A DNA stretch of 53,927 nt, taken from assembly GCA_905233545.1 (NCBI GenBank), contig CAJOEV010000007.1, positions 1 to 53,927 of the forward strand, read 5' to 3'. This document shows positions 15,377-23,946 of this stretch, one piece after another. Numbering within the stretch: the first letter of the stretch is position 1; the number at the start of each line of letters is the position of its first letter. Source of the stretch: an uncultured Eubacterium sp. GTDB lineage: Bacteria; Bacillota; Clostridia; Oscillospirales; Acutalibacteraceae. A model generated the notes under the pieces. The model ran no database searches and was not told the origin of the DNA. It saw nothing but the letters and a program-made list of their open reading frames with translations. The position numbers and the translations under genes were made by a program.

Positions 15377-16045
15377 ATGGCAGATTATAAAGTTATAGAA
15401 ATAAAAAAGTCGGTTTTTGAAAATAACGACAGGGAAGCGGACAGGCTCAGAGAACAGCTCAAAGAAAACAAAACATTTCTCTTGAATCTTATGTCCTCCC
15501 CCGGAAGCGGAAAAACAACAACTCTTAAAAGAACCATTGCCGCTTTGAAGGATGAATATAAAATCGGCGTTATGGAAGCTGATATCGACAGTGAGGTCGA
15601 TGCACAGACAATCTCCGAAACGGGCGTTAAAGCAATTCAGCTCCATACGGGCGGAATGTGCCACCTCGACGCCGGAATGACCCTGCAGGGACTTGAAAGC
15701 ATTGAGGCAAATGATTTTGATTTTGTTGTTCTTGAAAATGTCGGAAATCTTGTTTGTCCCGCTGAATTCGATACGGGCGCTTCAAAAAATGCAATGATTC
15801 TTTCGGTTCCCGAGGGCGACGATAAACCGCTTAAATATCCTCTTATGTTCTCAATCTGTGATTGCGTTTTAATCAATAAGATAGATACAAAGAGCGTTTT
15901 TGATTTCGATGATGAAGCAGTTGTTCAGCGAATAAAAAAGCTCAACCCGAAGGCTGAGATATATTTTATTTCCGCAAAAACGGGCGAGGGAATGGACGAT
16001 TGGTTTAACTGGCTGAGAGAGCAGATTAATGATTGGAACAAATAA
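15377..16045 (+). CDS. hypB: HypB-type nickel-insertion GTPase
   Basis: This 222-residue G-domain protein has P-loop SSPGSGKTT (40-48), the switch segment MEADIDSEVDA, GGMCHLDA with Cys95-His96 as the usual metal-binding pair, and NKID for guanine specificity. HypB delivers nickel to [NiFe]-hydrogenase (with HypA) and sometimes to urease. It lacks the His-rich N-terminal tail seen in some HypB. No hydrogenase, hypA or urease gene is in the window, so the client enzyme is unknown. The gene has aaggaga upstream and ends at a strong terminator. Confidence 0.9.
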   Translation: MADYKVIEIKKSVFENNDREADRLREQLKENKTFLLNLMSSPGSGKTTTLKRTIAALKDEYKIGVMEADIDSEVDAQTISETGVKAIQLHTGGMCHLDAGMTLQGLESIEANDFDFVVLENVGNLVCPAEFDTGASKNAMILSVPEGDDKPLKYPLMFSICDCVLINKIDTKSVFDFDDEAVVQRIKKLNPKAEIYFISAKTGEGMDDWFNWLREQINDWNK

Positions 16046-16047
16046 AA

Positions 16048-16080
16048 AATGCGATGGAGAAATCCATCGCATTTTCTTTT
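16048..16080. terminator. Bidirectional terminator after hypB
   Basis: An 11-bp stem aatgcgatgga/tccatcgcatt with loop gaaa (16048-16073) is followed by ttctttt and preceded by an A run. It serves hypB and the convergent Dabb gene. Confidence 0.88.
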
Positions 16081-16369
16081 ATAAACAGTAATCAATTGCA
16101 ACCGAGCTTTCGGCAACGGCGTGCATATGCTTTTTAACAACATTGCAGTGGTAATCATCATTTTGATAATCGTCAAGCGCTTTTGCATCGTCCAAAAGCA
16201 CCTGGAGGATTATGTCGTAGGAACGGGGCGAATGAAGAAAATCAACGCCGACCTCAATTCCGCGGAGCAGAGGAACATTGCCCTGCATTGAAAGAAGAAT
16301 ATCCTTTGTTTTTTCGAGCATTTGCTCGCTGTTGTCTGTTAGCTTAAAGCAAACTATGTGTTTAATCAT
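16079..16369 (-). CDS. Dabb (stress-responsive alpha/beta barrel) domain protein
   Basis: This 96-residue protein begins MIKHIVCFKL, contains GIEVGVDFLHSPRSYDIIL and ends with DDYHCNVVKKHMHAVAESSVAIDY. This is the Dabb ferredoxin-like dimeric barrel pattern. Members are found in stress-induced plant proteins and many bacterial small proteins, where the role is generally unknown; some relatives are cyclases or monooxygenases. A gaaagga site precedes the ATG. It lies 11 bases after the DUF6198 gene, at the end of the purine block, and is probably a passenger in that operon. Confidence 0.85.
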   Translation of the reverse strand: MIKHIVCFKLTDNSEQMLEKTKDILLSMQGNVPLLRGIEVGVDFLHSPRSYDIILQVLLDDAKALDDYQNDDYHCNVVKKHMHAVAESSVAIDYCL

Positions 16370-16380
16370 AACTATTCCTT

Positions 16381-17049
16381 TCAGAATATTTTTTCAAGAT
16401 TTTCAAATCGTGTGAAAAAGTCAATGTGTTTTTGCATCTGCTTATTGAAAAATGCGATTATGTTTCCGTTACAGACTGCAATAATCAGCGTTCCCCAGGT
16501 TACGCCTATGAACTTATGAAAAAGAATAAGTGTTAACGCAATGCTGATTGCAAGAAAAACACCGTCAAAAGCCAGCTTGAATTTTCTTAAATCAAGCTTC
16601 TTTTCTTCAACAACTGTTCTTACAAAATAATCGTATGCACAGGGCGCAAGATATGTGTTCATAAAAAGGGCAACGCCAAGCGAGGTCAAAACCATGCCGA
16701 GAACAAAGATGAGCGCTCTCATCCATATTGCTTCAAGCTGCCAGTCCCTTATGCACCATATGAAAAAATCAAGAATTGAGCCGTATATAATTGCGGTAAT
16801 AAATGAAGTTAAATAGCTCAGTCTGAATTTTCCGACTGCTAAACACATCAGAATCAAAACAAGGGTCTGAACAATGTATTCGGTCTGACCGTATGTTAAA
16901 AAGCTGACTTTCTCGCTGATGATATATGTTGGTGCGGCAATCATTGAAAGCCCGAAATTTGCCTTTGTCATTATCGCAATTGAAAAGGGCATTATAATGA
17001 TTGCAAGAAGAAAAGTCAGCTCTTTTGATAATCTGAATTTCTTATTCAT
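16381..17049 (-). CDS. DUF6198/YczE-like integral membrane protein
   Basis: The start is the ATG at 17049, which overlaps the hpt stop by 8 bases; a longer in-frame extension lies wholly inside hpt and is rejected. The 222-residue protein has five or six hydrophobic helices, including [23 protein letters not shown] cut short here by the motif limit, followed by [16 protein letters not shown] and [10 protein letters not shown]. It resembles the YczE/YitT-type DUF6198 membrane family, whose transport substrate is unknown. Operon position after hpt hints at a purine-related role, but this is weak inference. Confidence 0.7.
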   Translation of the reverse strand: MNKKFRLSKELTFLLAIIIMPFSIAIMTKANFGLSMIAAPTYIISEKVSFLTYGQTEYIVQTLVLILMCLAVGKFRLSYLTSFITAIIYGSILDFFIWCIRDWQLEAIWMRALIFVLGMVLTSLGVALFMNTYLAPCAYDYFVRTVVEEKKLDLRKFKLAFDGVFLAISIALTLILFHKFIGVTWGTLIIAVCNGNIIAFFNKQMQKHIDFFTRFENLEKIF

Positions 17050-17578
17050 AAACTTCTCTTTTAAGCGCTCCGATATAGGGAAGGTTGCGGTAGTGCTGGT
17101 CATAGTCAAGACCGTAGCCGACAACGAATTCATCGGGAACCGAGCAGCCGACATAATCTGCATTGAGGTCAACAACTCTTCTTGCAGGCTTGTCGAGCAG
17201 GGTGCAGATTGTTATTGAGTTTGCGCCCCTTGTTTTAAGCATTTCCGAAACATATTGAAGCGTTCTGCCCGAGTCGAGAATATCCTCGATAAGAAGAACA
17301 TCATATCCCGAAATGTCGATATCAATATCCTTAACAATTTTAACGGAGCCCGAAGAACGGGTTGAAGCGCCGTAGCTTGAAACAGCAAGAAAATCAAGCT
17401 TAAGCGGAAGATTGATGTTTCTTGTTAAATCAGTCATAAAATATATTGAGCCTTTAAGAATTCCGACAACAAGAAGGTTTTTGCCTTCAAAATCCTTTGT
17501 TATCTGAGCGCCGAGGCGTTTGTTAATTTCCTGAAGTTCTTCAGCAGAAACGAGAATTTTTTCAACATCTTTATTCAT
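17042..17578 (-). CDS. hpt: Hypoxanthine phosphoribosyltransferase
   Basis: This 178-residue type I PRTase has the PRPP loop [14 protein letters not shown], the early [17 protein letters not shown] loop and late [17 protein letters not shown]. It converts hypoxanthine and guanine plus PRPP to IMP and GMP. Length and motifs match the bacterial Hpt family. It follows the nucleoside ABC transporter and is in the same transcript as xpt, giving a coherent purine uptake and salvage set. An ataggaga site precedes the start. Confidence 0.95.
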   Translation of the reverse strand: MNKDVEKILVSAEELQEINKRLGAQITKDFEGKNLLVVGILKGSIYFMTDLTRNINLPLKLDFLAVSSYGASTRSSGSVKIVKDIDIDISGYDVLLIEDILDSGRTLQYVSEMLKTRGANSITICTLLDKPARRVVDLNADYVGCSVPDEFVVGYGLDYDQHYRNLPYIGALKREVYE

Positions 17579-17601
17579 AATATTTCTCCTATAATAACTG
17601 C

Positions 17602-17621
17602 CGCCCCTTAGAAAAGGGGCG
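17602..17621. other. Hairpin between the nucleoside permease gene and hpt
   Basis: An 8-bp stem cgcccctt/aaggggcg with a 4-base loop lies in the intergenic gap. The T run lies on the plus-strand side (aagtgttttttt), so on the minus-strand transcript it is an intercistronic hairpin rather than a standard terminator; it may stabilise the upstream mRNA. Confidence 0.6.
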
Positions 17622-17631
17622 AAGTGTTTTT

Positions 17632-18633
17632 TTATCTGTCTTCTCTGAAATACGAGAGTCCGAGTGATGCGGGCGGCTGGTTTTCTTTCTTCTTACGAGC
17701 TGAAACCGCAATAAGAACGATTATCGTTACAACGTAGGGAAGCATTTTGAAAAGCTCCTGCGCCTTGAGGGATAAGCCCGGGACGAAAAGATAAACGATG
17801 TAAAGTCCGCCGAAAATAATCGAAGCGAAAATGCCGAGGTTCGGTCTCCAGATTGCAAAGATAACAAGCGCAATTGCAAGCCATCCTCTGTCGCCGAAGC
17901 CTTCGTTTGACCAAACGCCGTTTGCATAGTCCATAACATAGTAAAGTCCGCCGAGACCTGCGATAATTGAGCCGATGCAGGTTGCAAAATACTTTGACTT
18001 GGTAACGCTGATACCTGCTGCGTCGGCAGTTGCAGGATTTTCGCCAACAGCCCTGAGATGAAGTCCGCCCCTTGTTCTGTTGAGGAAGAATCCGCAGATG
18101 ATTGCAATTATGATTGCGGCATATGCAAGAAATCCGTAGGACAAGAAGAGCTTTCCGAACCAACCCATTGACGAAGCAAAGGGAAGCTTTGTTGAGAAGA
18201 AAGCGCTTGTTCTTGAAAGTGAAACTGAGGGAACATCGCTGTCAACAAGTTTTATGAGCGAAGCTCCGAAGAAGTTACCGAAGCCAACGCCGAAGGTTGT
18301 TAATGCAAGACCTGTTACATTCTGGTTTGCTCTCAATGTTACGGTTAAGAAGCAATAGATAAGTCCTGCAAGAAGCGAACCGATAATTGTGCAGATAAGC
18401 GGAATAAAGATTGCAAGAAAACCGTTTAAAGCGTTTCCGCTTCCGACTGAGTTTTCATAAAGGAAGGCGCCGATAACTCCGCTGATACCGCCGATATACA
18501 TAATACCGGGAATACCGAGATTCAGGTTACCCGATTTTTCGGTCATTATTTCACCTGTTGCACCGTAGAGTATCGGAATGCCCTGCATAACAGCACGGGG
18601 GAATAAAGAAGCTAATGTACTGATAAAAGTCAT
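17632..18633 (-). CDS. Nucleoside ABC transporter permease (YufQ/NupQ type)
   Basis: This 333-residue permease of the branched-chain-amino-acid/BmpA-linked group has [20 protein letters not shown] and [11 protein letters not shown] at the N-terminus and the coupling segment [17 protein letters not shown], plus about eight to ten membrane helices. It pairs with the larger permease directly upstream (1-base gap) to form the channel for purine nucleosides in BmpA/NupN-type systems. The start ATG has aaggagg within the preceding gene's 3' end. Confidence 0.88.
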   Translation of the reverse strand: MTFISTLASLFPRAVMQGIPILYGATGEIMTEKSGNLNLGIPGIMYIGGISGVIGAFLYENSVGSGNALNGFLAIFIPLICTIIGSLLAGLIYCFLTVTLRANQNVTGLALTTFGVGFGNFFGASLIKLVDSDVPSVSLSRTSAFFSTKLPFASSMGWFGKLFLSYGFLAYAAIIIAIICGFFLNRTRGGLHLRAVGENPATADAAGISVTKSKYFATCIGSIIAGLGGLYYVMDYANGVWSNEGFGDRGWLAIALVIFAIWRPNLGIFASIIFGGLYIVYLFVPGLSLKAQELFKMLPYVVTIIVLIAVSARKKKENQPPASLGLSYFREDR

Positions 18634-18634
18634 T

Positions 18635-19747
18635 TTACTTTACCTCCTTACTGCTTTTGTTGAATTTGATTTCATAGTTAACAAAGAACTCGCATCCGAT
18701 AATGAAGAACAGGATTATACCCGTTAAGATATCGGAGAAGGATTTGTTAAGTCCGAAGTCGGTTGAAATCTGACCTGCGCCTGCCTCAAGGAAAGCAAGA
18801 AGAAACGCAGTTAAAATCATTACTATCGGATTGAATTTAGCAAGCCAGCTTACCATAATTGCGGTAAAGCCTCGTCCGCCTGCTGTTTCGGTTGTTATTG
18901 TCTGGCTTGTTCCGCTGACAAGAAGGAATCCTGCAACACCGCAAACAGCGCCTGAAAGAAGCATTGTTCTTAAAATAACTTTTTTAACATTAAGTCCGAT
19001 GTAGCGGGCTGTGTTCTGGGATTCGCCGACAACCGAGATTTCATAACCGTGTTTGCTGTATTTAAGGTAAACATACATAAATATTGTAAGTGCAAAAACG
19101 ATTAAGATGTTGATAAGATACTTCTGACCTGCAATCATGGGGAGCCAGCCGTTCTGTGTGCTGGGATTGATGATACCGATTGAGCCCGAGCCCTTCGGGT
19201 TTTCCCATACACGTGAGAAATATGCAACAAGCTGAATTGCAACATAGTTCATCATAAGGGTGAAAAGAGTTTCATTTGTATCAAGTGTTGCCTTGAACAC
19301 AGCGGGAATTAACGCCCAGATTGCGCTTGCGGCAATACTCGCAATAATCATTGTTAAAAGAAGAATAATATTGGGGAGCTTGTTTCCGAATATAATCATA
19401 CAAGCCGCGCTTGCAAGTCCGCCCATAAGAACCTGACCTTCGGCGCCGATATTCCAGAATCGCATTTTGAAGGCAGGAGTAACGGCAAGCGAAACGCACA
19501 GGAGCATTGATAAGCTCTGGAGCAGGTTCCAGATTCTTCTTGAAGAGCCGAAAGCACCGTCAATCATTGTTGCATAAACTCTTATCGGGTTTTCACCTGT
19601 GAGCGCCATTGTAACGATTGCACAAACTATAAGTGCTGCAATAACCGAGCCCAGTCTGATAAGTGTTGCATTGAGCGCAGGCAAGCCCTCACGCTTGGCA
19701 ACATGGAAGAGAGGTTCGCGTTTTTTACTTGTTTTTGTATTACTCAT
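18635..19747 (-). CDS. Nucleoside ABC transporter permease (YufP/NupP type)
   Basis: The ATG at 19747 is chosen because aaggagg lies 9 bases upstream; the alternative ATG at 19756 abuts that site. The 370-residue protein has many membrane helices, a long N-terminal hydrophilic lead, and family segments AFKMRFWNIGAEGQVLMGG, TLMMNYVAIQL and the coupling stretch SVVGESQNTARYIGLNV. It is the partner of the downstream permease in a four-component nucleoside importer. Its start overlaps the ATPase gene end by 8 bases. Confidence 0.88.
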   Translation of the reverse strand: MSNTKTSKKREPLFHVAKREGLPALNATLIRLGSVIAALIVCAIVTMALTGENPIRVYATMIDGAFGSSRRIWNLLQSLSMLLCVSLAVTPAFKMRFWNIGAEGQVLMGGLASAACMIIFGNKLPNIILLLTMIIASIAASAIWALIPAVFKATLDTNETLFTLMMNYVAIQLVAYFSRVWENPKGSGSIGIINPSTQNGWLPMIAGQKYLINILIVFALTIFMYVYLKYSKHGYEISVVGESQNTARYIGLNVKKVILRTMLLSGAVCGVAGFLLVSGTSQTITTETAGGRGFTAIMVSWLAKFNPIVMILTAFLLAFLEAGAGQISTDFGLNKSFSDILTGIILFFIIGCEFFVNYEIKFNKSSKEVK

Positions 19748-21290
19748 TACCGCCATCCTCCTTTGCATTAAGACTCTTTGTCATAAGAAGACCGAGGTCC
19801 TCTTTCTTAGCAGTTTTGCCTTCTACTATACCCGTTACATTACCTGAGTTTATAACCATAATTCTGTCGCACAGAGCAATAAGAACGTCGAGGTCCTCAC
19901 CAACGAAGATTATTGAAACGCCGTCCTCCTTCTGTTTGTTGAGAAGGTTATAAATCATATATGATGAGTTGATATCAAGTCCTCTTACGGGGTATGCAAC
20001 CATAAGAACTCTTGGCTCAAGTGCAATCTCGCGGCCAACGAGAACCTTCTGAACATTACCGCCCGAAAGTCTTCTTACGGGGGTGTTTGTTCCGGGGGTT
20101 TTAACCTCAAGTTCTTCGATAATGTCTTCAGCAAGTTTTTTGGGCTGTTTTCTGCTTAAGAATTCGCCCTTGCCGTTCTTGTATGAACGGAGCATCATAT
20201 TGTCGATAATATCCATATTACCGACAAGACCCATTCCGAGTCTGTCCTCGGGAACGAAGCTCATTGCAACGCCGAGCTTTCTGATTTCTCTTGGAGTTTT
20301 ACCAACAAGCTGCTGTTCAACCTCATCGGTATCTGTGAAGAGGATTGAAGAGCCCTTTTCGGTTTTTTGAAGTCCAGCAATGGATTCAAGAAGCTCTTTC
20401 TGACCTGAGCCCGAAATACCTGCAATACCGAGGATTTCACCGCTGTTTACGGTGAAGCTGACGTTTGTAAGCGCATTCGAGCCATCGTGGTTTTTAACAT
20501 TGAGCTTTTTAACAACAAGTCTTGGCTCGGGGTTTTTGGGGTCTTTTCTTTCAATGTTAAGGTCAACCTTTTCGCCAACCATCATTTCGGTGAGCGAGGA
20601 TTCGGTTGCATCCTTTGTTAAAACGGTGCCAACGTTTTCTCCCTTTCTGAGTGTTGCAACTCTGTCGGAGATTTCAAGCACCTCATGGAGTTTGTGAGTT
20701 ATTATGATAATTGACTTGTTATCCGCTTTCATATTGCGGAGAACATCAAATAATTTGCTTGTTTCCTGGGGTGTTAAAACAGCGGTGGGCTCATCGAGAA
20801 TAAGGATATCCGCGCCTCTGTAAAGCACCTTGATAATTTCAACGGTCTGTTTTTCCGAAACAGACATTTCGTAAACCTTTTTGTCGAGGTCAAGAATAAA
20901 ACCGTATTGGTCAACGATTTTCTTAATATCCTGTTTTGCTTTTTTAATATTGAATTTTTTACCGTCGTCAATGCCGAGAACGATGTTTTCGGCAGCAGAA
21001 AAGATGTCTACCAGTTTGAAGTGCTGGTGAATCATTCCGATTCTGTAGTCGAAAGCGTCTTTCGGTGAAGAGATAACAACCTCTTTGCCGTCAACAAAAA
21101 TCTTTCCTTCATCGGGATAGTAAATTCCCGAAACCATGTTCATAAGCGTTGTTTTACCGCTTCCGTTTTCGCCGAGAATTGCAAGAATTTCGCCTTTGAA
21201 AACCTTAAGGTCAACATTTTTGTTTGCTACTACTTTAGTACCGAAGGCTTTTGTAATGCCCTGTAATTCGAGTGCAATTTTTTCGCTCAT
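19740..21290 (-). CDS. Nucleoside ABC transporter ATPase (double nucleotide-binding domain, YufO/NupO type)
   Basis: This 516-residue protein has two ABC domains. The first has Walker A GENGSGKTT (about 39-47), signature MSVSEKQTVEI and Walker B ILILDEPTAVL. The second has the degenerate P-loop ISGSGQKELL, a strong signature RLSGGNVQKVLVGRE and a degenerate Walker B (VLMVAYPVRGLD). This asymmetry, where the second P-loop lacks the usual GKT, is normal for the simple-sugar/nucleoside uptake ATPase family. It powers the two permeases encoded downstream. The start codon has a ggaggtac site 5' of it. Confidence 0.92.
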   Translation of the reverse strand: MSEKIALELQGITKAFGTKVVANKNVDLKVFKGEILAILGENGSGKTTLMNMVSGIYYPDEGKIFVDGKEVVISSPKDAFDYRIGMIHQHFKLVDIFSAAENIVLGIDDGKKFNIKKAKQDIKKIVDQYGFILDLDKKVYEMSVSEKQTVEIIKVLYRGADILILDEPTAVLTPQETSKLFDVLRNMKADNKSIIIITHKLHEVLEISDRVATLRKGENVGTVLTKDATESSLTEMMVGEKVDLNIERKDPKNPEPRLVVKKLNVKNHDGSNALTNVSFTVNSGEILGIAGISGSGQKELLESIAGLQKTEKGSSILFTDTDEVEQQLVGKTPREIRKLGVAMSFVPEDRLGMGLVGNMDIIDNMMLRSYKNGKGEFLSRKQPKKLAEDIIEELEVKTPGTNTPVRRLSGGNVQKVLVGREIALEPRVLMVAYPVRGLDINSSYMIYNLLNKQKEDGVSIIFVGEDLDVLIALCDRIMVINSGNVTGIVEGKTAKKEDLGLLMTKSLNAKEDGGNE

Positions 21291-21334
21291 ATGTACCTCC
21301 GCAGGTGATTAAATAATCCTTTGATTAAGTGACT

Positions 21335-21366
21335 ACAGCCGTGACTGTTAATACAGCCACGGCCGT
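21335..21366 (-). terminator. Intercistronic hairpin between bmpA-type gene and ABC genes
   Basis: A 14-base stem (acagccgtgactgt with acagccacggccgt) with a TAAT loop is complete on the minus transcript if two G-U pairs are allowed, but not on the plus strand. No T run follows on the minus strand. Such hairpins typically let the solute-binding protein be made in excess over the transporter. Confidence 0.5.
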
Positions 21367-21398
21367 TTTGATTAAATTAAGTCCTCTTTTAAACTAAC

Positions 21399-22676
21399 TT
21401 AGAAAGCAGTGTTAAGAAGAGTAATACCATCAAGAGTGATGTCGAAGTAAGGAGCTGATCTGTATTCAGACTCATGGAAGTAACCGTCTTTAACAACTTC
21501 TGTGTCGCCCTGGTATGCTTCGTCAGTGTCTACGTCAGCCATATAACCTGTAAGAACGCCCTTGTCATCAACAGTTGCGTTGAGATTTACCTTGTTCTTT
21601 TCGTCCTTTGTTACGGTGAAGTTAGCGGTGTCAAATACGTGAATCTTGCCAGCCTCAAGGTCAGCTTTAACTTCGTCAATCTTCTCCTGTGTGCCTTTTG
21701 CAGCAGCTTTTTCGTTTACTTCTGTAAGTTCAACAGAACCTGTTGCGATTGTTCCTGTCCAGTCAGCGTCGATAGCAGTTCCGTTCTGAACGCTCTCAAC
21801 AATGTACTTGAAGTAAGGAGCCCAGTTGATTTTTGAAGAAACGATGAAGGTGTTGGGGCAAGCGTCAACAGTTGAACCGTTGTATGATACATCGGGGATA
21901 CCTGCATTTTCGCAAGCTGTGGGAGCACCCATTGAGTCAGCGTGCTGAGAAATGAGGTCTGCGCCGCCTTCGATAAGAGTCTGAGCAGCTTCTTTCTCTG
22001 CAGTCTCGTCATACCATGAACCTGTGAACTTAACGTCCATAACAACATCTTCGCAAACGCTCTTTGCACCAAGATAGAATGAGGTGTAACCGCTGATAAC
22101 CTCAGCATATGTGTATGCACCGATGTAACCCATCTTCGGAACGTCGCCCTTAAGTTTGCCTGCTTCTTTGATTTCGTTGAGCTTCATGCCTGCAGCAACA
22201 CCTGCAAGATATCTGCCTTCGTAGATTGAAGCGAATGCATTGTGGTAGTTGGAAAGGTTCTCTGTGTGAGCCTTTGTACCTGTTGCGTGGCAGAACTGAA
22301 CGTCTGTGAACTCTTTTGCAGCTTTGATGAGGTAGTCCTCGTGACCGAATGAGTCAGCGAATACGATGTTACAGCCCTGGTCAACAAGGTCAGCAGCAGC
22401 GTCGTAGCATTCGTTGCCCTCAGGAATGTTTGTCTTGAGAACAGATTCAACGCCGAGTGCTTTGCAAGCCTCTTTAGCAGCGTTGATGAAGTTAAGGTCA
22501 TAAGTTGAGTTTTCATCGTGTAAGAAGATGAAGCCAATCTTAACGTCCTTTGCTGTGTCAGCAGCCTTTGTTGTGTCGTCAGTGGTCTCTCCGCCCTTTG
22601 AGCAAGCAACAAATGCGCCTGCTACTGCAAGAACTACTGCGAGGAGAACTGCAACAATTTTCTTTGAAAGTTTCAT
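21399..22676 (-). CDS. bmpA: BmpA/Med-family nucleoside-binding lipoprotein
   Basis: The ATG at 22676 is chosen since ggagga lies just upstream. The 425-residue protein has a lipoprotein signal (KK, hydrophobic stretch, then FVAC with Cys25). A Thr/Asp-rich linker is followed by a BMP-family periplasmic-binding fold (KIGFIFLHDENSTYDLNFI, MGYIGAYTYAEVISGY, GGADLISQHADSMG). It captures nucleosides for the adjacent ABC transporter. The lipid anchor tethers it to the outer face of the membrane. It precedes the ATPase gene with a hairpin in between. Confidence 0.9.
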   Translation of the reverse strand: MKLSKKIVAVLLAVVLAVAGAFVACSKGGETTDDTTKAADTAKDVKIGFIFLHDENSTYDLNFINAAKEACKALGVESVLKTNIPEGNECYDAAADLVDQGCNIVFADSFGHEDYLIKAAKEFTDVQFCHATGTKAHTENLSNYHNAFASIYEGRYLAGVAAGMKLNEIKEAGKLKGDVPKMGYIGAYTYAEVISGYTSFYLGAKSVCEDVVMDVKFTGSWYDETAEKEAAQTLIEGGADLISQHADSMGAPTACENAGIPDVSYNGSTVDACPNTFIVSSKINWAPYFKYIVESVQNGTAIDADWTGTIATGSVELTEVNEKAAAKGTQEKIDEVKADLEAGKIHVFDTANFTVTKDEKNKVNLNATVDDKGVLTGYMADVDTDEAYQGDTEVVKDGYFHESEYRSAPYFDITLDGITLLNTAF

Positions 22677-22743
22677 TTGATTTTCCTCCAATATTATTTT
22701 TTCTTTAATATATTATAAGCCGTTCGGCATTATAACCTTTTTG

Positions 22744-23322
22744 TTAGTCTCTGAATTCAATCTCTCCTGTTTCGTGGTTCATACTCTCAACAATTGCAAG
22801 AGATTCAACCTTGATTCCCTTTTCTCTGAGCTTGTCCCCGCCGTGCTGATAGCCTTTTTCAATAACTATTCCGCAGCCTGCAAGCTCTGCTCCGCCCTGA
22901 TGAACTATGTCAATCAGACCGTTGAGCGCATTGCCCATTGCAAGAAAGTCGTCAACAATAAGAACTTTGTCACCCTCGTGGAGATATTTCTTTGAAACAA
23001 GAACATTGTTTGTTGTTCCGTGGGTGAAGCTTTCAACGGTGCTTGTTAAAACATTGCCGTCGTTATTCTTGGTTTTTGATTTCTTAGCAAAAACAAGAGG
23101 GCATTCAAACTCCCGTGCTACTAACGCACCTATGGCAATGCCCGATGCTTCAATAGTAAGTACTTTGTTTACGCCCTCGTCTTTAAATAATCTATGAAAT
23201 TCTTCTGCAATTTTCTGCAAAAAAACGCAGTCTATCTGATGGTTCAGAAAGCTGTCTACTTTAAGGATGTTGCCCTCATAGACCTCACCCTCAGCTATTA
23301 TCTTCTGCTTTAATAAATCCAT
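22744..23322 (-). CDS. xpt: Xanthine phosphoribosyltransferase
   Basis: This type I PRTase makes XMP from xanthine and PRPP. From ATG 23322 it is 192 residues, beginning MDLLKQKIIAEGEVYEGN as in typical Xpt. The family segments NHQIDCVFLQKIAEEF, LTIEASGIAIG, VLIVDDFLAMGNAL (PRPP loop) and GYQHGGDKL follow. Oddly, the strongest ribosome binding site (ggaggga) lies in front of an in-frame ATG at 23364, which would add MFIIIAYLISAVYL; only a weak ggcggtg precedes 23322. No purine riboswitch, which often controls xpt in Bacillus, is visible upstream. It probably heads the purine salvage transcript. Confidence 0.88.
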   Translation of the reverse strand: MDLLKQKIIAEGEVYEGNILKVDSFLNHQIDCVFLQKIAEEFHRLFKDEGVNKVLTIEASGIAIGALVAREFECPLVFAKKSKTKNNDGNVLTSTVESFTHGTTNNVLVSKKYLHEGDKVLIVDDFLAMGNALNGLIDIVHQGGAELAGCGIVIEKGYQHGGDKLREKGIKVESLAIVESMNHETGEIEFRD

Positions 23323-23570
23323 AAGATACACCGCCGATATAAGATACGCTATTATAATAAACATTCTCCCTCCAAATTTCAACAATTATTTGAGATTGAC
23401 ACCGTTTTTTAATCTTTTTCTAATTATTAATGATAAAACGCAGTGTGAGCCATTTGCCATTTGTTTATTTTGCATATATAACTTTTCAGACTTTTGTATA
23501 TTTTTACTCATTTTTCTTTGATAGTATAATGTGTTATAATAATTAATAACATTATAAAAGGAGTGATTTT

Positions 23571-23900
23571 ATGACAAACAAAGAATTAGCACAGGCAGTT
23601 TTGGAGGCACAGAGCGCGTGCCCCGAATTTAAGGAAGCAGCGCAGAAATTCATTGACTCAATCGGCACAGAAAAGGAGAAGGAAGCTGGCGAAATTCTTC
23701 TTGCAGAAGCAAAAGAGGATATCTGCTTTATCGACGGAACGATTGCGTTTTTTGAAAGCGAAATGGCAGAGAAGATTTTCGGCGCCGAAATCGCAAAAGA
23801 AAAGCTCGCTGCAGCAAAAGAGGCAAAGGCAAACGGCGCAGTTTACTGCAACTGTCCGGGCTGCACAGCGGCGAAAAACATAATTGATAATTTCGAATAA
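23571..23900 (+). CDS. Small conserved clostridial protein with C-terminal CxCPGC motif
   Basis: This 109-residue protein, helical and acidic for most of its length (EFKEAAQKFIDSIGTEKEKEAGE), ends with VYCNCPGCTAAKNIIDNFE. A small set of Clostridia proteins with this layout exists in databases, often mislabelled as Hsp90; the real function is unknown to me. The three clustered Cys suggest metal binding or a redox role. The start has aaggagtg upstream and two TATAAT-like boxes (23525-23530, 23535-23540) without convincing -35 elements. It is monocistronic, with a strong terminator behind. Confidence 0.7.
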   Translation: MTNKELAQAVLEAQSACPEFKEAAQKFIDSIGTEKEKEAGEILLAEAKEDICFIDGTIAFFESEMAEKIFGAEIAKEKLAAAKEAKANGAVYCNCPGCTAAKNIIDNFE

Positions 23901-23912
23901 CTTGCAACTAAA

Positions 23913-23946
23913 AAAGCTGTTTCACGATTTGTGAAACAGCTTTTTC
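23913..23946. terminator. Bidirectional terminator
   Basis: A 13-bp stem aaagctgtttcac/gtgaaacagcttt with loop gattt (23913-23943), followed by a T run and preceded by an A run. It serves the small protein gene and the convergent V-ATPase operon. Confidence 0.9.

Noticed and set aside
17602-17632. Hairpin plus T run as a terminator for a plus-strand transcript
   Set aside because: No plus-strand gene ends here; the genes on both sides run on the minus strand.
23323-23500. Guanine/purine riboswitch upstream of xpt
   Set aside because: The conserved core blocks of purine riboswitches were not found on the minus strand in this region.
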